64,000 bases of DNA. Source: Streptomyces composti (lineage in GTDB: Bacteria; Actinomycetota; Actinomycetes; Streptomycetales; Streptomycetaceae). The position numbers and the translations under genes were made by a program. The notes beneath the pieces were generated by a model, which was not told the origin of the DNA, did not search any database, and worked only from the letters and a program-made list of their open reading frames with translations. Shown here one piece after another: positions 8,564 through 16,869 of this stretch (the first letter of the stretch is position 1; every line of letters begins with the position of its first letter). Location of the stretch: positions 62,001 to 126,000 of the forward strand of contig NZ_JAATEM010000022.1 in the NCBI RefSeq assembly GCF_012034205.1. Reading direction: 5' to 3'.

Positions 8564-9571
8564 CTACCCCGTACCGCCGGGGGCCGCCGTGGTTCCGCGG
8601 ATCTGCAGCGCCGGTCCGACCAGGTGGAGTCCGCCCGGCCCGCCGGGTGACTCCAGGCGGTCCAGGAGGCAGCGGGCGGCGCGGCGGCCCACCTCGTGGC
8701 TCGCGTTGTCCACGGTGGTCAGCCACAGGTGGCGCAGCCGGGAGAGGCCGGTGTTGTCGTAGCCGGCCACGGAGACGTCCCCGGGGACGTCGAGGCCCAG
8801 CTCGCCGGCCGCGGACAGGGCGCCGACGCAGGCGATGTCGTTCACGGCGAGGATCGCGGTGGGCCGGTCGGCGCGGCTCAGCAGCCGGACGGCGGCGCGG
8901 TAGCCGCCCTCCTCGGTCATGTCGCCCGGCGTCACCAGCGCCCCGTCGGCCAGACCGTGCCGGCGCATCGTCTCCTCGAAGCTGCGCCGGCGCAGCTCGC
9001 CCACGGCCCCGTATCCGGCGATGTGCGCGACGCGCCGGTGCCCGAGCCCGATCAGGTGCTCGGTGACCAGGCGGACGCCGTGCTCGTCGTCGCCGGCGAC
9101 CACGTCCACGCCGGGCGGCACCTCCTCCCGGGCGCCCGCCAGCACCACCGGGATGCGGGCGGCGACCGGCTCCAGCGCCGCCGGGTCGGGCAGCGTGCCG
9201 ACCACGACCAGCCCGTCCACCCTCAGATCCAGCAGGGGGTCGGCCGGGTCCTGCCCGGTGCGGCGGTTGAGGCGGGCGTCGGAGAGCAGCATGCGCAGGC
9301 CGCCGGCGTGCAGCAGGGAGTTGAGGCCGTCGAGCAGATCGACGAACCAGGGGTTGCGCAGATCGTTGAGGAGGACGCCGACGGTGCGGGTGCGCCGCTC
9401 GCTGAGGCTGCGGGCTGCGGCGTTGGGCCGGTAGCCGAGCTCGCGGGCGGCGCGCAGCACGGCCTCGCGCCGTTCCGGGCGCACCTGGTCGGAGCCGCGC
9501 AGCACCAGCGAGACCAGCGACTTGGACACCCCGGCCCGTTCGGCCACGTCGCGGATCGTCGGCGGTCTCAT
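8564..9571 (-). CDS. LacI-family transcriptional regulator
   Basis: 335 residues from the ATG at 9571. The N-terminal HTH is TIRDVAERAGVSKSLVSLVL (about 5-25) with the hinge motif ELGYRPNAAARSL (about 45-57). A periplasmic-binding-protein-like effector domain follows (RTRTVGVLLNDLRNPWFVDL; AILAVNDIACVGALSAAGEL; DVSVAGYDNTGL). It is divergent from a Gfo/Idh/MocA dehydrogenase gene. Two matching imperfect palindromes sit in the shared gap, one abutting its own start codon, so it very likely represses both itself and the dehydrogenase until a sugar or cyclitol ligand binds. The ligand cannot be read from the sequence. Confidence 0.95.
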   Translation of the reverse strand: MRPPTIRDVAERAGVSKSLVSLVLRGSDQVRPERREAVLRAARELGYRPNAAARSLSERRTRTVGVLLNDLRNPWFVDLLDGLNSLLHAGGLRMLLSDARLNRRTGQDPADPLLDLRVDGLVVVGTLPDPAALEPVAARIPVVLAGAREEVPPGVDVVAGDDEHGVRLVTEHLIGLGHRRVAHIAGYGAVGELRRRSFEETMRRHGLADGALVTPGDMTEEGGYRAAVRLLSRADRPTAILAVNDIACVGALSAAGELGLDVPGDVSVAGYDNTGLSRLRHLWLTTVDNASHEVGRRAARCLLDRLESPGGPGGLHLVGPALQIRGTTAAPGGTG

Positions 9572-9574
9572 GGA

Positions 9575-9586
9575 TGGACCGTTCCA
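9575..9586. promoter_or_regulatory. LacI-type operator, site 1
   Basis: TGGACCGTTCCA (imperfect palindrome) 3 nt upstream of the lacI start codon. It is the reverse complement of site 2. A minus-strand TTGACA lies at 9607-9602, so the operator falls over the -10/start region of the regulator gene. Confidence 0.65.
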
Positions 9587-9622
9587 TGCCACGGACCGCC
9601 CTGTCAAAGCCTCCGCAGGGCC

Positions 9623-9679
9623 TTGACAGAGCGGCCGAGCGGCCTCCACTGTGGCGTGGACAGCTTCTGGAACGGTCCA
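9623..9679 (+). promoter_or_regulatory. Promoter with LacI-type operator, site 2
   Basis: TTGACA at 9623-9628 with CACTGT at 9647-9652 (18-bp spacer) forms a plausible promoter for the dehydrogenase gene. TGGAACGGTCCA at 9668-9679, 93 bp from site 1 and in mirror orientation, lies just after the expected transcription start, a blocking position. Confidence 0.6.
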
Positions 9680-9722
9680 AACAGCGGCCCGAGGAAGCCC
9701 GGCAAGCCAGGGAAGGCGCTCA

Positions 9723-10883
9723 ATGGTGGATACGCTCGGTGTCGCCGTCGTGGGATTCGGCTGGATGGGGCGGGTGCACACCCAGGCGTACGCGCGGGTG
9801 CGGCACCACTACCCGCAGCTCGCCGTGCGCCCGGAACTGGTGACCGTGGCGGAGGAGGTGCCCGGCCGGGCGGAGGAGGCCGCGGCGCAGTTCGGGTTCG
9901 CCTCCACGACCCGGGACTGGCGCGAGGTGGCCGCGGATCCGCGGGTGCGGGCGGTCAGCATCACCGCGCCGAACTTCCTGCACCGGGAGATCGGCGTGGC
10001 CATGGCCGAGGCGGGCAAGCACATCTGGATCGAGAAGCCGGTGGGCCTGACCAGCGAGGACGCCCGCGCGGTGGCCGACGCGGCGGCGAAGGCGGGTGTG
10101 CAGGGCGCGGTCGGCTTCAACTACCGCAACGCTCCGGCGGTGGAAGCGGCCCGGGAGCTGATCGCCTCCGGTGAGATCGGCGCCGTCACCCATGTCCGCT
10201 TCCGGCTGTTCAGCGACTACGCCGCCCATCCCGAGGGCGCGCTGACCTGGCGGTACGAGCGGGAGCGGGGCGGCAGCGGGGTGCTGGGCGACCTGGCCTC
10301 GCACGGCGCGGACCTGGCCCGGTTCCTGCTCGGGGACATCGAGTCCCTGGCCGCGGACACCGCGGTGTTCGTGCCCGAGCGGGCCCGTCCGGTGGGCGCC
10401 ACGGCGGGCCACTCCCGCGCCGCGGGCGGCGAGCTGGGCCCGGTGGAGAACGAGGACTATGTGAACTGCCTGCTGCGGTTCGCCTCGGGCGCCCGGGGAG
10501 TGCTGGAGGCGTGCCGGGTGTCGGTGGGCGAGCAGAACAACTACGGCTTCGAGGTGCACGGCACCAAGGGGGCGGTGTTCTGGGACTTCCGCCGGATGAA
10601 CGAGCTGGGCGTGAGCCGCGGGACCTCCTACCAGGACCAGCCGGTGAGCACCGTGTACGTGGGGCCGGGCGACGGCGAGTTCGGCGCGTTCCAGCCGGGG
10701 GCGGCCAACGCCATGGGCTACGACGACCTGAAGGTCATCGAGGCCCACCGTTTCCTGCGCTCCGTGGCCGAGGGCACGCCCCACGGCGCCACGCTCGCCG
10801 ACGCGGTGCACAGCGCGGCCGCGCTGGACGCGATGATCCGGTCGGCACAGCAGGGCGGCTGGGTCGCGGTCGCGGGGGCGTGA
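9723..10883 (+). CDS. Gfo/Idh/MocA family NAD(P)-dependent oxidoreductase
   Basis: 386 residues. The Rossmann fold starts GVAVVGFGWMGRVHTQAYAR. The conserved cofactor/catalytic EKP motif is in HIWIEKPVGLTSEDARAV, and the second domain contains GGSGVLGDLASHGADLARFL. Family members oxidise or reduce sugar and cyclitol hydroxyls. The ATG at 9723 was chosen because it lies after the operator and gives the expected N-terminus. It is followed after 3 nt by a convergent gene. Control by the adjacent LacI protein is likely. This is the first of three paralogous dehydrogenases in a cyclitol region; its own substrate is unknown. Confidence 0.92.
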   Translation: MVDTLGVAVVGFGWMGRVHTQAYARVRHHYPQLAVRPELVTVAEEVPGRAEEAAAQFGFASTTRDWREVAADPRVRAVSITAPNFLHREIGVAMAEAGKHIWIEKPVGLTSEDARAVADAAAKAGVQGAVGFNYRNAPAVEAARELIASGEIGAVTHVRFRLFSDYAAHPEGALTWRYERERGGSGVLGDLASHGADLARFLLGDIESLAADTAVFVPERARPVGATAGHSRAAGGELGPVENEDYVNCLLRFASGARGVLEACRVSVGEQNNYGFEVHGTKGAVFWDFRRMNELGVSRGTSYQDQPVSTVYVGPGDGEFGAFQPGAANAMGYDDLKVIEAHRFLRSVAEGTPHGATLADAVHSAAALDAMIRSAQQGGWVAVAGA

Positions 10884-10886
10884 CGG

Positions 10887-11498
10887 TCAGCGGGCCTCCT
10901 CGGCCCGCTTGCCCAGCCAGACCTTGACGGGGATCAGGACCAGCCACCACCACATGGCCGAGGACCCGATGACCAGCGCCAGCGGGATGGTCACGACGAA
11001 CACGGCCACCGTCAGGCCCATGTCGAGCGCGGAGATGGTCACATCGCCCCGCTGCTCCTCCTCGTTGCGCAGCCAGGGCCGCCTGCTGATCAGGAGCAGC
11101 AGCGCGAGGTGGACGGCGCCGAGGGCGGCGACCACCGCCGAGTAGACGACGACCGAGATGCTCTCGCGGGCGTACTCCGAGACCAGGACGGTCGGGAAGG
11201 GCACCAGCGCGGCGAGACCCAGCCCGAGCAGGGTCAGCGTGATCACCTGCGAGTCGACCTGCCGCACGGAGTTGAACAGCATGCGGTGGTCGCGCCAGAA
11301 GCCGGCCAGCACCACCAGGCTGATCGCGTAGGCGCCCAGGTTGGGCAGCAGCTCGCGCAGGGCCTCGTGGAACTGCTCGTCGCTCAGGCCCGGCTCCATG
11401 GTGAGGTCAAGGACCAGCAGCGTGATGGCGATGGCGAAGACGCCGTCGGCGAGCGCCACCAGTCGCTCGGGACCGCCGTCAGCGGTGCGTTTCCTCAT
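10887..11498 (-). CDS. TMEM175/DUF1211-family membrane protein (putative K+ channel)
   Basis: 203 residues with about six TM segments. The family signature near the N-terminus is RLVALADGVFAIAITLLVLD, close to the canonical FSDGVFAIAITLLVLE of TMEM175; the first Phe of the pore motif is replaced (ALADGVF). The later motif GFWRDHRMLFNSV matches the FW-x-H-h segment of the family. Bacterial TMEM175 proteins are potassium-permeable tetrameric channels. The gene stands alone on the minus strand between the cyclitol genes. The ATG at 11498 was preferred over a GTG at 11504. Confidence 0.88.
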   Translation of the reverse strand: MRKRTADGGPERLVALADGVFAIAITLLVLDLTMEPGLSDEQFHEALRELLPNLGAYAISLVVLAGFWRDHRMLFNSVRQVDSQVITLTLLGLGLAALVPFPTVLVSEYARESISVVVYSAVVAALGAVHLALLLLISRRPWLRNEEEQRGDVTISALDMGLTVAVFVVTIPLALVIGSSAMWWWLVLIPVKVWLGKRAEEAR

Positions 11499-11548
11499 GC
11501 GCACGACGTTAAGCAGCGTTTCCCCGCCGAGGCTGGTGTGACACGGCG

Positions 11549-12595
11549 TCAGACGGCGGGTGTCCGGGGCGGGGCGGCGGGCGGCATGTTGTAGGGCGTC
11601 ACCACCTGGATCGGGGAGGGCAGGACGGGCCCGGCGGGCGGCAGGGCGCCGTGGGCGCGCATCACCAGGTGGCAGGCCTCGCGCAGGTCGTGCCTGAGGT
11701 CGTGGTGGAGGACGGCGGACAGGCGGTGCTCGCGCAGCAGCCGGGTGTTGTCGTGGTCGAGGTCGTGCGCGATGTAGACCTCGCACACGCGCCCGGCGTC
11801 CTCGAAGGCGCGCAGGGTCGCGACATTGCCGCCGCCGATGGAGTACACGGCGCGGATGTGCGGGTCCCGGTCCAGGGCGGCGCGTACGAGGTCGTACTGT
11901 TCGGCGTCCAGGCCCTGCCCCTCGGCGATCTCGACCAGGGTGTGCTCGGGGTGGCGGGCGCGCATCACGCTGCGGAAGCCCATCTCGCGCTCCTCCTCGT
12001 TGCGGAAGAAGCCGCTGCTGAGGCTGGTGAGCACATGGGCGGGACGGCCGCCGAGCCACTGGCCCATGAGGTAGGCGGCGGTGGCGCCGGCCGCGCGGTT
12101 GTCGCTGCCCACGTGGCCGACGCGGGCGCTGGCGGGCAGATCGGTCACCAGGGTGACCACCGGGATGCCCGCGGCGGCCAGGCGCGCCACGGCCTCGGAC
12201 ATCTCGGGGACGTCCGGGGCCTTGAGGATGACGCCCTGGGAGCCGCGCCGGGCGATCCGGTCGCAGACCGCGGTCAGCTCCGCCACCGGGCCGGTCTCCC
12301 GGAAGTGGAAGCGGGAGCGGACCACGGCCGGGTGCAGCGAGGGGAGTTCGGCCTCCAGCGCGGCCCGTACGGCGGTGGAGAAGCGCTCCGGGGCCTGCAT
12401 CACGATGTCCACCATGAAGGTGCGGCCGACCAGGCGGACCTGGGTGCGCTGCCGGTCGAGGTCGGCGATCGCCCGGTGCACCTCCCGCGCGGTGCTCTCC
12501 CGCACCCCGCCCCGGTGGTTGAGCACCCGGTCGACGGTGGCCTCGCTCAGCCCGGCCTGACGTGCGATCTCCCGGATCGGGAAGGGGTGTCCCAT
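11549..12595 (-). CDS. LacI-family regulator of the PhyH operon (inferred)
   Basis: 348 residues from the ATG at 12595, with an AGGGAG ribosome site. The HTH is PIREIARQAGLSEATVDRVL (about 6-25), although the usual hinge helix motif is weak. The effector domain is periplasmic-binding-protein-like (GSQGVILKAPDVPEMSEAVA; AVYSIGGGNVATLRAFEDAG), as in regulators sensing inositol-type ligands. It is divergent from the PhyH-SDR-dehydrogenase operon, with a palindrome over that operon's promoter. It is therefore probably the local repressor, which is inference from gene order. Confidence 0.92.
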   Translation of the reverse strand: MGHPFPIREIARQAGLSEATVDRVLNHRGGVRESTAREVHRAIADLDRQRTQVRLVGRTFMVDIVMQAPERFSTAVRAALEAELPSLHPAVVRSRFHFRETGPVAELTAVCDRIARRGSQGVILKAPDVPEMSEAVARLAAAGIPVVTLVTDLPASARVGHVGSDNRAAGATAAYLMGQWLGGRPAHVLTSLSSGFFRNEEEREMGFRSVMRARHPEHTLVEIAEGQGLDAEQYDLVRAALDRDPHIRAVYSIGGGNVATLRAFEDAGRVCEVYIAHDLDHDNTRLLREHRLSAVLHHDLRHDLREACHLVMRAHGALPPAGPVLPSPIQVVTPYNMPPAAPPRTPAV

Positions 12596-12635
12596 GCGCC
12601 GGCTCCCTGAGGGGTTTTTGATGGCTCGCTGCTGG

Positions 12636-12664
12636 TTGTTCGAGGGGTTTGTACTGACAAGAAT
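12636..12664 (+). promoter_or_regulatory. Promoter and overlapping palindrome before the PhyH operon
   Basis: TTGTTC (12636-12641), a 17-nt spacer and AAGAAT (12659-12664) make a plausible sigma-70 promoter. The palindrome TTGTACTGACAA (12649-12660; arms TTGT/ACAA) covers the spacer and the edge of the -10, a typical repressor site. The divergent LacI-type gene at 11549-12595 is the obvious candidate ligand-sensing partner. Confidence 0.5.
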
Positions 12665-12703
12665 GACAGAACCGAGCCACTCCGTGACCCGAGGGGGACG
12701 ACG

Positions 12704-13840
12704 ATGTCCTTCACCCCTGACCTGGACGCCTTCCGCGCACTCGTCGAGCAGCCGACCGAGCTCACCGCCCATCCCCACGCCACCGAGGTGCGCGACGGGG
12801 TGCTCCTCTACGACGCCGGACGGCTGCTCGGCGCCGGCCGGGAGGAGATCAGGGCGGAGCTGGCGGCGGCCCTGGCCGACGGCCCCGGCATCGTGGTCGT
12901 CCGCGGCGCCTTCCCCGACACGGCCGTGGTGGACCGGGCCACCGCCGTGTTCGACGCCCTGATCGCCGCCCAGCGCGCCGCGGGCACCGTGGCCGGGGAC
13001 CACTTCGCCGCGCCGGGCGCCAACGACCGGGTGTGGAACGCCCTGGAGAAGGCGGCCCTGCACGACCCGGAGACCTTCGCCGACTACTACGCCAACGAGG
13101 TGGTCGCCCTGGTCTCCGCGGCCTGGCTGGGGCCCGCCTACCAGATCACCTCGCAGATCAACGTGGTCAACCCGGGCGGCGCCGCCCAGACCGTGCACCG
13201 CGACTACCACCTCGGCTTCCTCTCCGACGAGGCGGCAGCGGCCTATCCGCCGCATGTGCACCGCCTCTCCCCCGTGCTCACCCTCCAGGGCGCCGTGGCG
13301 CACTGCGACATGCCGGTGGAGTCCGGCCCGACGATGTATCTGCCGCACTCGCAGAAGTACGGGCCGGGCTATCTGGCCTGGCGCCGCCCCGAGTTCCAGG
13401 AGTACTTCGCCGCACACCATGTGCAGCTTCCGCTCGCCAAGGGCGACGCGGTGTTCTTCAACCCGGCGCTGTTCCACGCGGCCGGCGCCAACCGCTCGGC
13501 GGGCGTCCGGCGCATGGCCAACCTGCTGCAGGTGTCCTCCGCGTTCGGGCGGGCGATGGAGACGGTGGACCGCGCGGCGGTGGTGAACGCGGTGTACCCG
13601 GTGCTGCTCGAGCGCAAGGCGGAAGGGGCCGGCGAGGAGTGGCTGGAGCGGGTGATCGCCGCGAGCGCGGAGGGCTACCCCTTCCCCACCGACCTGGACC
13701 GGGACCCGCCGGTCGACGGTCTCGCCCCGCCCTCGCAGGCGGACCTGGTGCGGCGGGCGCTGCGCGAGGAATGGACTGCGCAGGCGCTCCGGGAGGAGCT
13801 GCGGGCGGCCGGTGCACGGCGCGAGAGCCGAGGTGTGTGA
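12704..13840 (+). CDS. Phytanoyl-CoA dioxygenase (PhyH)-family Fe(II)/2-oxoglutarate oxygenase
   Basis: 378 residues. The iron-binding facial triad is visible: H and D in TVHRDYHLGF (about 164-170) and the distal H in NPALFHAAGANRSAGVRR, which also supplies the Arg for 2-oxoglutarate. The product loop CDMPVESGPTMYLPHSQKYG matches PhyH enzymes. The family hydroxylates unactivated carbons or removes O/N-methyl groups oxidatively. The gene heads an operon with an SDR (ATG overlapping its stop) and, after a hairpin, a Gfo/Idh/MocA dehydrogenase, all within an inositol region. A role in attacking a substituted cyclitol is an inference. Start ATG at 12704 follows GAGGGGGACGACG. Confidence 0.9.
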   Translation: MSFTPDLDAFRALVEQPTELTAHPHATEVRDGVLLYDAGRLLGAGREEIRAELAAALADGPGIVVVRGAFPDTAVVDRATAVFDALIAAQRAAGTVAGDHFAAPGANDRVWNALEKAALHDPETFADYYANEVVALVSAAWLGPAYQITSQINVVNPGGAAQTVHRDYHLGFLSDEAAAAYPPHVHRLSPVLTLQGAVAHCDMPVESGPTMYLPHSQKYGPGYLAWRRPEFQEYFAAHHVQLPLAKGDAVFFNPALFHAAGANRSAGVRRMANLLQVSSAFGRAMETVDRAAVVNAVYPVLLERKAEGAGEEWLERVIAASAEGYPFPTDLDRDPPVDGLAPPSQADLVRRALREEWTAQALREELRAAGARRESRGV

Positions 13841-14616
13841 TGGGACTTCTCGACGACAAGGTCGTCCTGGTCAACGGCGGCAGCCAGGGCGTGGGCGCCG
13901 CGGTCGCGCGGGCCGCCGTCCGCGAGGGCGCGGCGGTGGCGTTCACCGGGCGGCGCCCCGGGCCGGGAGAGGCGCTGGCGAAGGAGCTGACCGCCGCGGG
14001 CGGCAGGGCGATGTTCGTGCGCGCCGACCTGGCCGACACCGCGCAGGCCACGTCGTCGGTGGCGGAGGTGGTGCGGGCCCACGGCCGGGTCGACTGCCTG
14101 GTGAACGCGGCCGGGCTCACCTCGCGCGGCACGCTGCTGGACACCACGCCGGAGCTGTTCGACCAGCACATCGCGGTCAATCTGCGGGCGCCGTTCTTCG
14201 CCATGCAGGCTGCCGTCGCCGACATGGTGCGCCGGGAGGCGCCCGGCACGATCGTCAACATCATCACCTCGTCCGCGCACGGCGGGCAGCCGTTCCTCGC
14301 CCCGTACGTCGCCGCCAAGGCCGGGCTGATGGGTCTGACCCGCAATGCGGCGCACGCCCACCGGTGGGACCGCATCCGGATCAACGGCCTGAACATCGGC
14401 TGGACCGCCACCGAGGGCGAGGACGCGACGCAGCGGACCTTCCACGGGGCCGGGGACGACTGGCGCGAGCGTGCCGCCGCCCGGCTGCCGATGGGCAGGC
14501 TCGGGCAGCCGGACGAGATCGCGGACTTCGTGGTGTTCCTGCTCTCGGACCGTTCCGGGGTGGTCACCGGGTCCGTGATCGACTGGGACCAGAACGTGCT
14601 CGGCGGTCTCGACTGA
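13840..14616 (+). CDS. Short-chain dehydrogenase/reductase (SDR)
   Basis: 258 residues. The classical SDR cofactor motif is in VVLVNGGSQGVGAAVARAAV (G-x-x-x-G-x-G). The structural LVNAAG motif (about 90) and the catalytic Y-x-x-x-K (PYVAAKAGLMGLTRN) are present with a preceding Ser (IITSSAHG). The ATG shares its A with the PhyH stop (TGATG), so the two are translationally coupled and probably handle successive steps. It likely oxidises the alcohol made or exposed by the oxygenase, which is inference. Confidence 0.93.
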   Translation: MGLLDDKVVLVNGGSQGVGAAVARAAVREGAAVAFTGRRPGPGEALAKELTAAGGRAMFVRADLADTAQATSSVAEVVRAHGRVDCLVNAAGLTSRGTLLDTTPELFDQHIAVNLRAPFFAMQAAVADMVRREAPGTIVNIITSSAHGGQPFLAPYVAAKAGLMGLTRNAAHAHRWDRIRINGLNIGWTATEGEDATQRTFHGAGDDWRERAAARLPMGRLGQPDEIADFVVFLLSDRSGVVTGSVIDWDQNVLGGLD

Positions 14617-14634
14617 GCCCCTCCCCCGCAGCTC

Positions 14635-14659
14635 CGCGCCCCCCGTTCCAGGGGGCGCG
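14635..14659. terminator. GC-rich hairpin between SDR and dehydrogenase genes
   Basis: A perfect 9-bp stem CGCGCCCCC/GGGGGCGCG with a 7-nt loop. It resembles the common dispersed Streptomyces intergenic palindrome. It may partly terminate or process the mRNA, since the downstream gene starts only 31 nt later on the same strand. Confidence 0.55.
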
Positions 14660-14689
14660 GTTCACACCCCTCTCAAGGAGCAACACCTC

Positions 14690-15694
14690 ATGCGTATCGG
14701 AATTCTCGGTCTCGGGCGGATCGGCGCCTTCCACGCCGAGACCCTGCACGGGCTCGGTGCCGTCGAGTCGCTGGTCGTCTCCGACCCGTTCGCGGACGCC
14801 GCCAAGGCCGCGGCGGAACGGTTCGGTGCCGAGGTCGCCGACTCCCCCGAGGCCGTGCTCGCGGCCGGGGTGGACGGCGTGGTGGTCGCCGCCGCCACGG
14901 ACGCCCACCCGGGTCTGATCCGCGCCTGTGTCGCGGCGGGGGTGCCCGTGTTCTGCGAGAAGCCGGTGGCCCGCACCATGGCCGAGGGCGTCGAGGTCCT
15001 CAGGGCGGTCGAGGGGCACGACGTGCCGGTGCAGATCGGCTTCAACCGCCGCTTCGACGCCGGCTTCGTCGCCGCGCGCGAGGCGGTGCGGGGCGGGGAG
15101 CTGGGGACGCTGCACACGGTGCGCTCCACCACCCTGGACCCGGCGCCGCCGCCCGCCGCGTACATCGCCGCCTCCGGGGGCATCTTCCGCGACTGCGCGG
15201 TGCACGACTTCGACATCATCCGCTGGGTGACGGGCCGTGAGGTGACCGAGGTGTACGCGGCCGGCGGCAACCGGGGCGCCGACTACATCGCGGCCGCGGG
15301 CGACGCCGACACCACCGGTGCGGTGCTCACCCTGGACGACGGCACCCTCGCGGTGGTGTCCAACTCCCGCCACAACGGCCGGGGGTACGACGTGCGCATG
15401 GAGATCCACGGCTTCGAGGACTCCGTCGCGGTCGGTCTGGAGGACAAGCTGCCGCTGCGGTCGGTGGAGCCGGGGGTGACCTTCCCCTCGGGCACCCCGC
15501 ACGACTTCTTCATGGACCGTTTCACCGAGGCCTACCGCGCCGAACTCGCCGCCTTCACCGAGGTCGTGGCGGGCCGCAGGACCTCGCCGTGCACGGTGGC
15601 GGACGCGCTGGAGGCGGGCTGGATCGCCGAGGCGTGCACGCTGTCACTGGCCGAGCACCGGCCGGTGCGCGTCGAGGAGGTCCGCCAGGACTGA
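14690..15694 (+). CDS. Gfo/Idh/MocA dehydrogenase, inositol 2-dehydrogenase-like
   Basis: 334 residues. The Rossmann motif is MRIGILGLGRIGAFHAETLH. EKP is in VFCEKPVARTMAEG (about 96), and the catalytic D-x-x-x-H is in IFRDCAVHDFDIIRW, with the typical NRRFD loop (IGFNRRFDAGFVAAR). Length and motifs match bacterial myo/scyllo-inositol 2-dehydrogenases (IolG/IdhA group), which oxidise inositol to inosose with NAD+. It is the third gene of the PhyH-SDR operon. It ends at a convergent gene of the same family, with a shared terminator between them. Inositol specificity is likely but not proven. Confidence 0.9.
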   Translation: MRIGILGLGRIGAFHAETLHGLGAVESLVVSDPFADAAKAAAERFGAEVADSPEAVLAAGVDGVVVAAATDAHPGLIRACVAAGVPVFCEKPVARTMAEGVEVLRAVEGHDVPVQIGFNRRFDAGFVAAREAVRGGELGTLHTVRSTTLDPAPPPAAYIAASGGIFRDCAVHDFDIIRWVTGREVTEVYAAGGNRGADYIAAAGDADTTGAVLTLDDGTLAVVSNSRHNGRGYDVRMEIHGFEDSVAVGLEDKLPLRSVEPGVTFPSGTPHDFFMDRFTEAYRAELAAFTEVVAGRRTSPCTVADALEAGWIAEACTLSLAEHRPVRVEEVRQD

Positions 15695-15709
15695 CGGCCG
15701 GCGCAACGG

Positions 15710-15747
15710 CTCGGGCCCGCTCCCTCGGCCGAGGGGGCGGGCCCGAG
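15710..15747. terminator. Bidirectional terminator between two convergent dehydrogenase genes
   Basis: An 11-bp outer stem CTCGGGCCCGC/GCGGGCCCGAG with a further inner stem, 15 nt past one stop codon and 11 nt before the other. It closes both the rightward PhyH operon and the leftward inositol-uptake operon. Confidence 0.75.
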
Positions 15748-15758
15748 TCGTGTACTGC

Positions 15759-16778
15759 TCAGCGGTAGAGCGGGGGCCGGTCGACGAGGGCGACATCCAC
15801 CCTGCCGCCCTGCTCCAGCGCCCGCACGCCCGCCTCGCAGACCGCCGCGGCGGCGTAGCCGTCCCAGGTGCCGGGACCTGTGACCTCGCCGCGGCGGGTG
15901 CTGTCCACCCAGGCCTGGACCTCGTCGTCGTAGGCCTGGGCGAAGCGTTCGGTGAAGTCCTGTGCGATGATGCCGCCCCAGCGGCCGGCCATGTTGGTGA
16001 TCAGGGCGTGGCCGTCGCCGATGCGGGCGGTGCCGCGTTCGCAGACCACCTCGGCCTGGACCTGGTAGCCGAAACCGCAGTTGACGAAGATCTCCACGTC
16101 GGACAGGGCGCCGCCGGAGGTCTCCAGGATCACGAACTGAGGGTCGCTCAGGCCCTCGGGGGCGCCGCTCGACGGGGTGGGGCGCAGTACGGTGACCGCG
16201 GTGATCTCCTGGCCCAGCAGCCAGCGGGTGGCGTCGACCTCGTGGGCGACGGAGTCGCTGATCAGCATGGCGCTGGTGAAGAAGGGCGGGCTGGCCACAT
16301 TGCGGTGCCGGTTGTGCAGCATCAGCGGCCTGCCAAGCTGGCCGGAGGTGAGCAGCGCCTTGAGTTTCACGTACTCGGCGTCGTAGCGGCGCATGAAGCC
16401 GACCTGGACCCGGCGGTGGCCGAGGGCCTGTTCGGCCTCCATCACACGCAGGGCGCCGGCCGCGTCGGGGGTGAGCGGCTTCTCGCACAGCACCGGCAGG
16501 TCGCGCTCGAACGCGGCGAGCAGCGCGGCCTCGTGGGCCGGCCCCGGGGAGGCGATGAGCACGGCGTCGACGCCGGCCGCCGCCATCGCGGCGGCCGGGT
16601 CGGTGTGGGCGGTGCAGCCGTCGACGGTGGCGGCCACGGCCTTGGCGCGTTCGGCGTCGGTGTCGGCCACGGCCACCACCCGGGCACCGCTGATGACGCG
16701 GTCGATGCGGCGTACGTGGTCGGCGCCCATGCGTCCGGTGCCGATGACGGCGACTCCGAGCGGCTCGCGACGGTTCAT
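15759..16778 (-). CDS. Gfo/Idh/MocA dehydrogenase, inositol 2-dehydrogenase-like
   Basis: 339 residues. N-terminal Rossmann motif GVAVIGTGRMGADHVRRIDR, EKP in VLCEKPLTPDAAGALRVMEA, RRYD in GFMRRYDAEYVKLKALLTSG, and D-x-x-x-H replaced in part by SDSVAHEVDATRWLLGQE. The motifs closely match IolG-type enzymes. It is the last gene of the leftward operon that imports and first processes inositol (substrate-binding protein, permease, ATPase, IolE-like), 91 nt after the IolE-like gene. It is the best candidate for the main myo-inositol 2-dehydrogenase, feeding 2-keto-inositol to the IolE-like enzyme. Confidence 0.9.
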   Translation of the reverse strand: MNRREPLGVAVIGTGRMGADHVRRIDRVISGARVVAVADTDAERAKAVAATVDGCTAHTDPAAAMAAAGVDAVLIASPGPAHEAALLAAFERDLPVLCEKPLTPDAAGALRVMEAEQALGHRRVQVGFMRRYDAEYVKLKALLTSGQLGRPLMLHNRHRNVASPPFFTSAMLISDSVAHEVDATRWLLGQEITAVTVLRPTPSSGAPEGLSDPQFVILETSGGALSDVEIFVNCGFGYQVQAEVVCERGTARIGDGHALITNMAGRWGGIIAQDFTERFAQAYDDEVQAWVDSTRRGEVTGPGTWDGYAAAAVCEAGVRALEQGGRVDVALVDRPPLYR

Positions 16779-16869
16779 GGCGTGGGCCTTTCTGGTCGTC
16801 GAGCTGTGGTGGGTCCGGGTGGCCCGGCCGGGCTGCGGCCGCGGTCCCGCGGCCGGCCGGGGCCGGCGG

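Noticed and set aside
16800..16869. GC-rich hairpins between the IolE-like and inositol dehydrogenase genes as a terminator
   Set aside because: Several alternative short stems of similar quality exist in this GGCC-rich spacer. None is convincing, and the genes run in the same direction with related functions.
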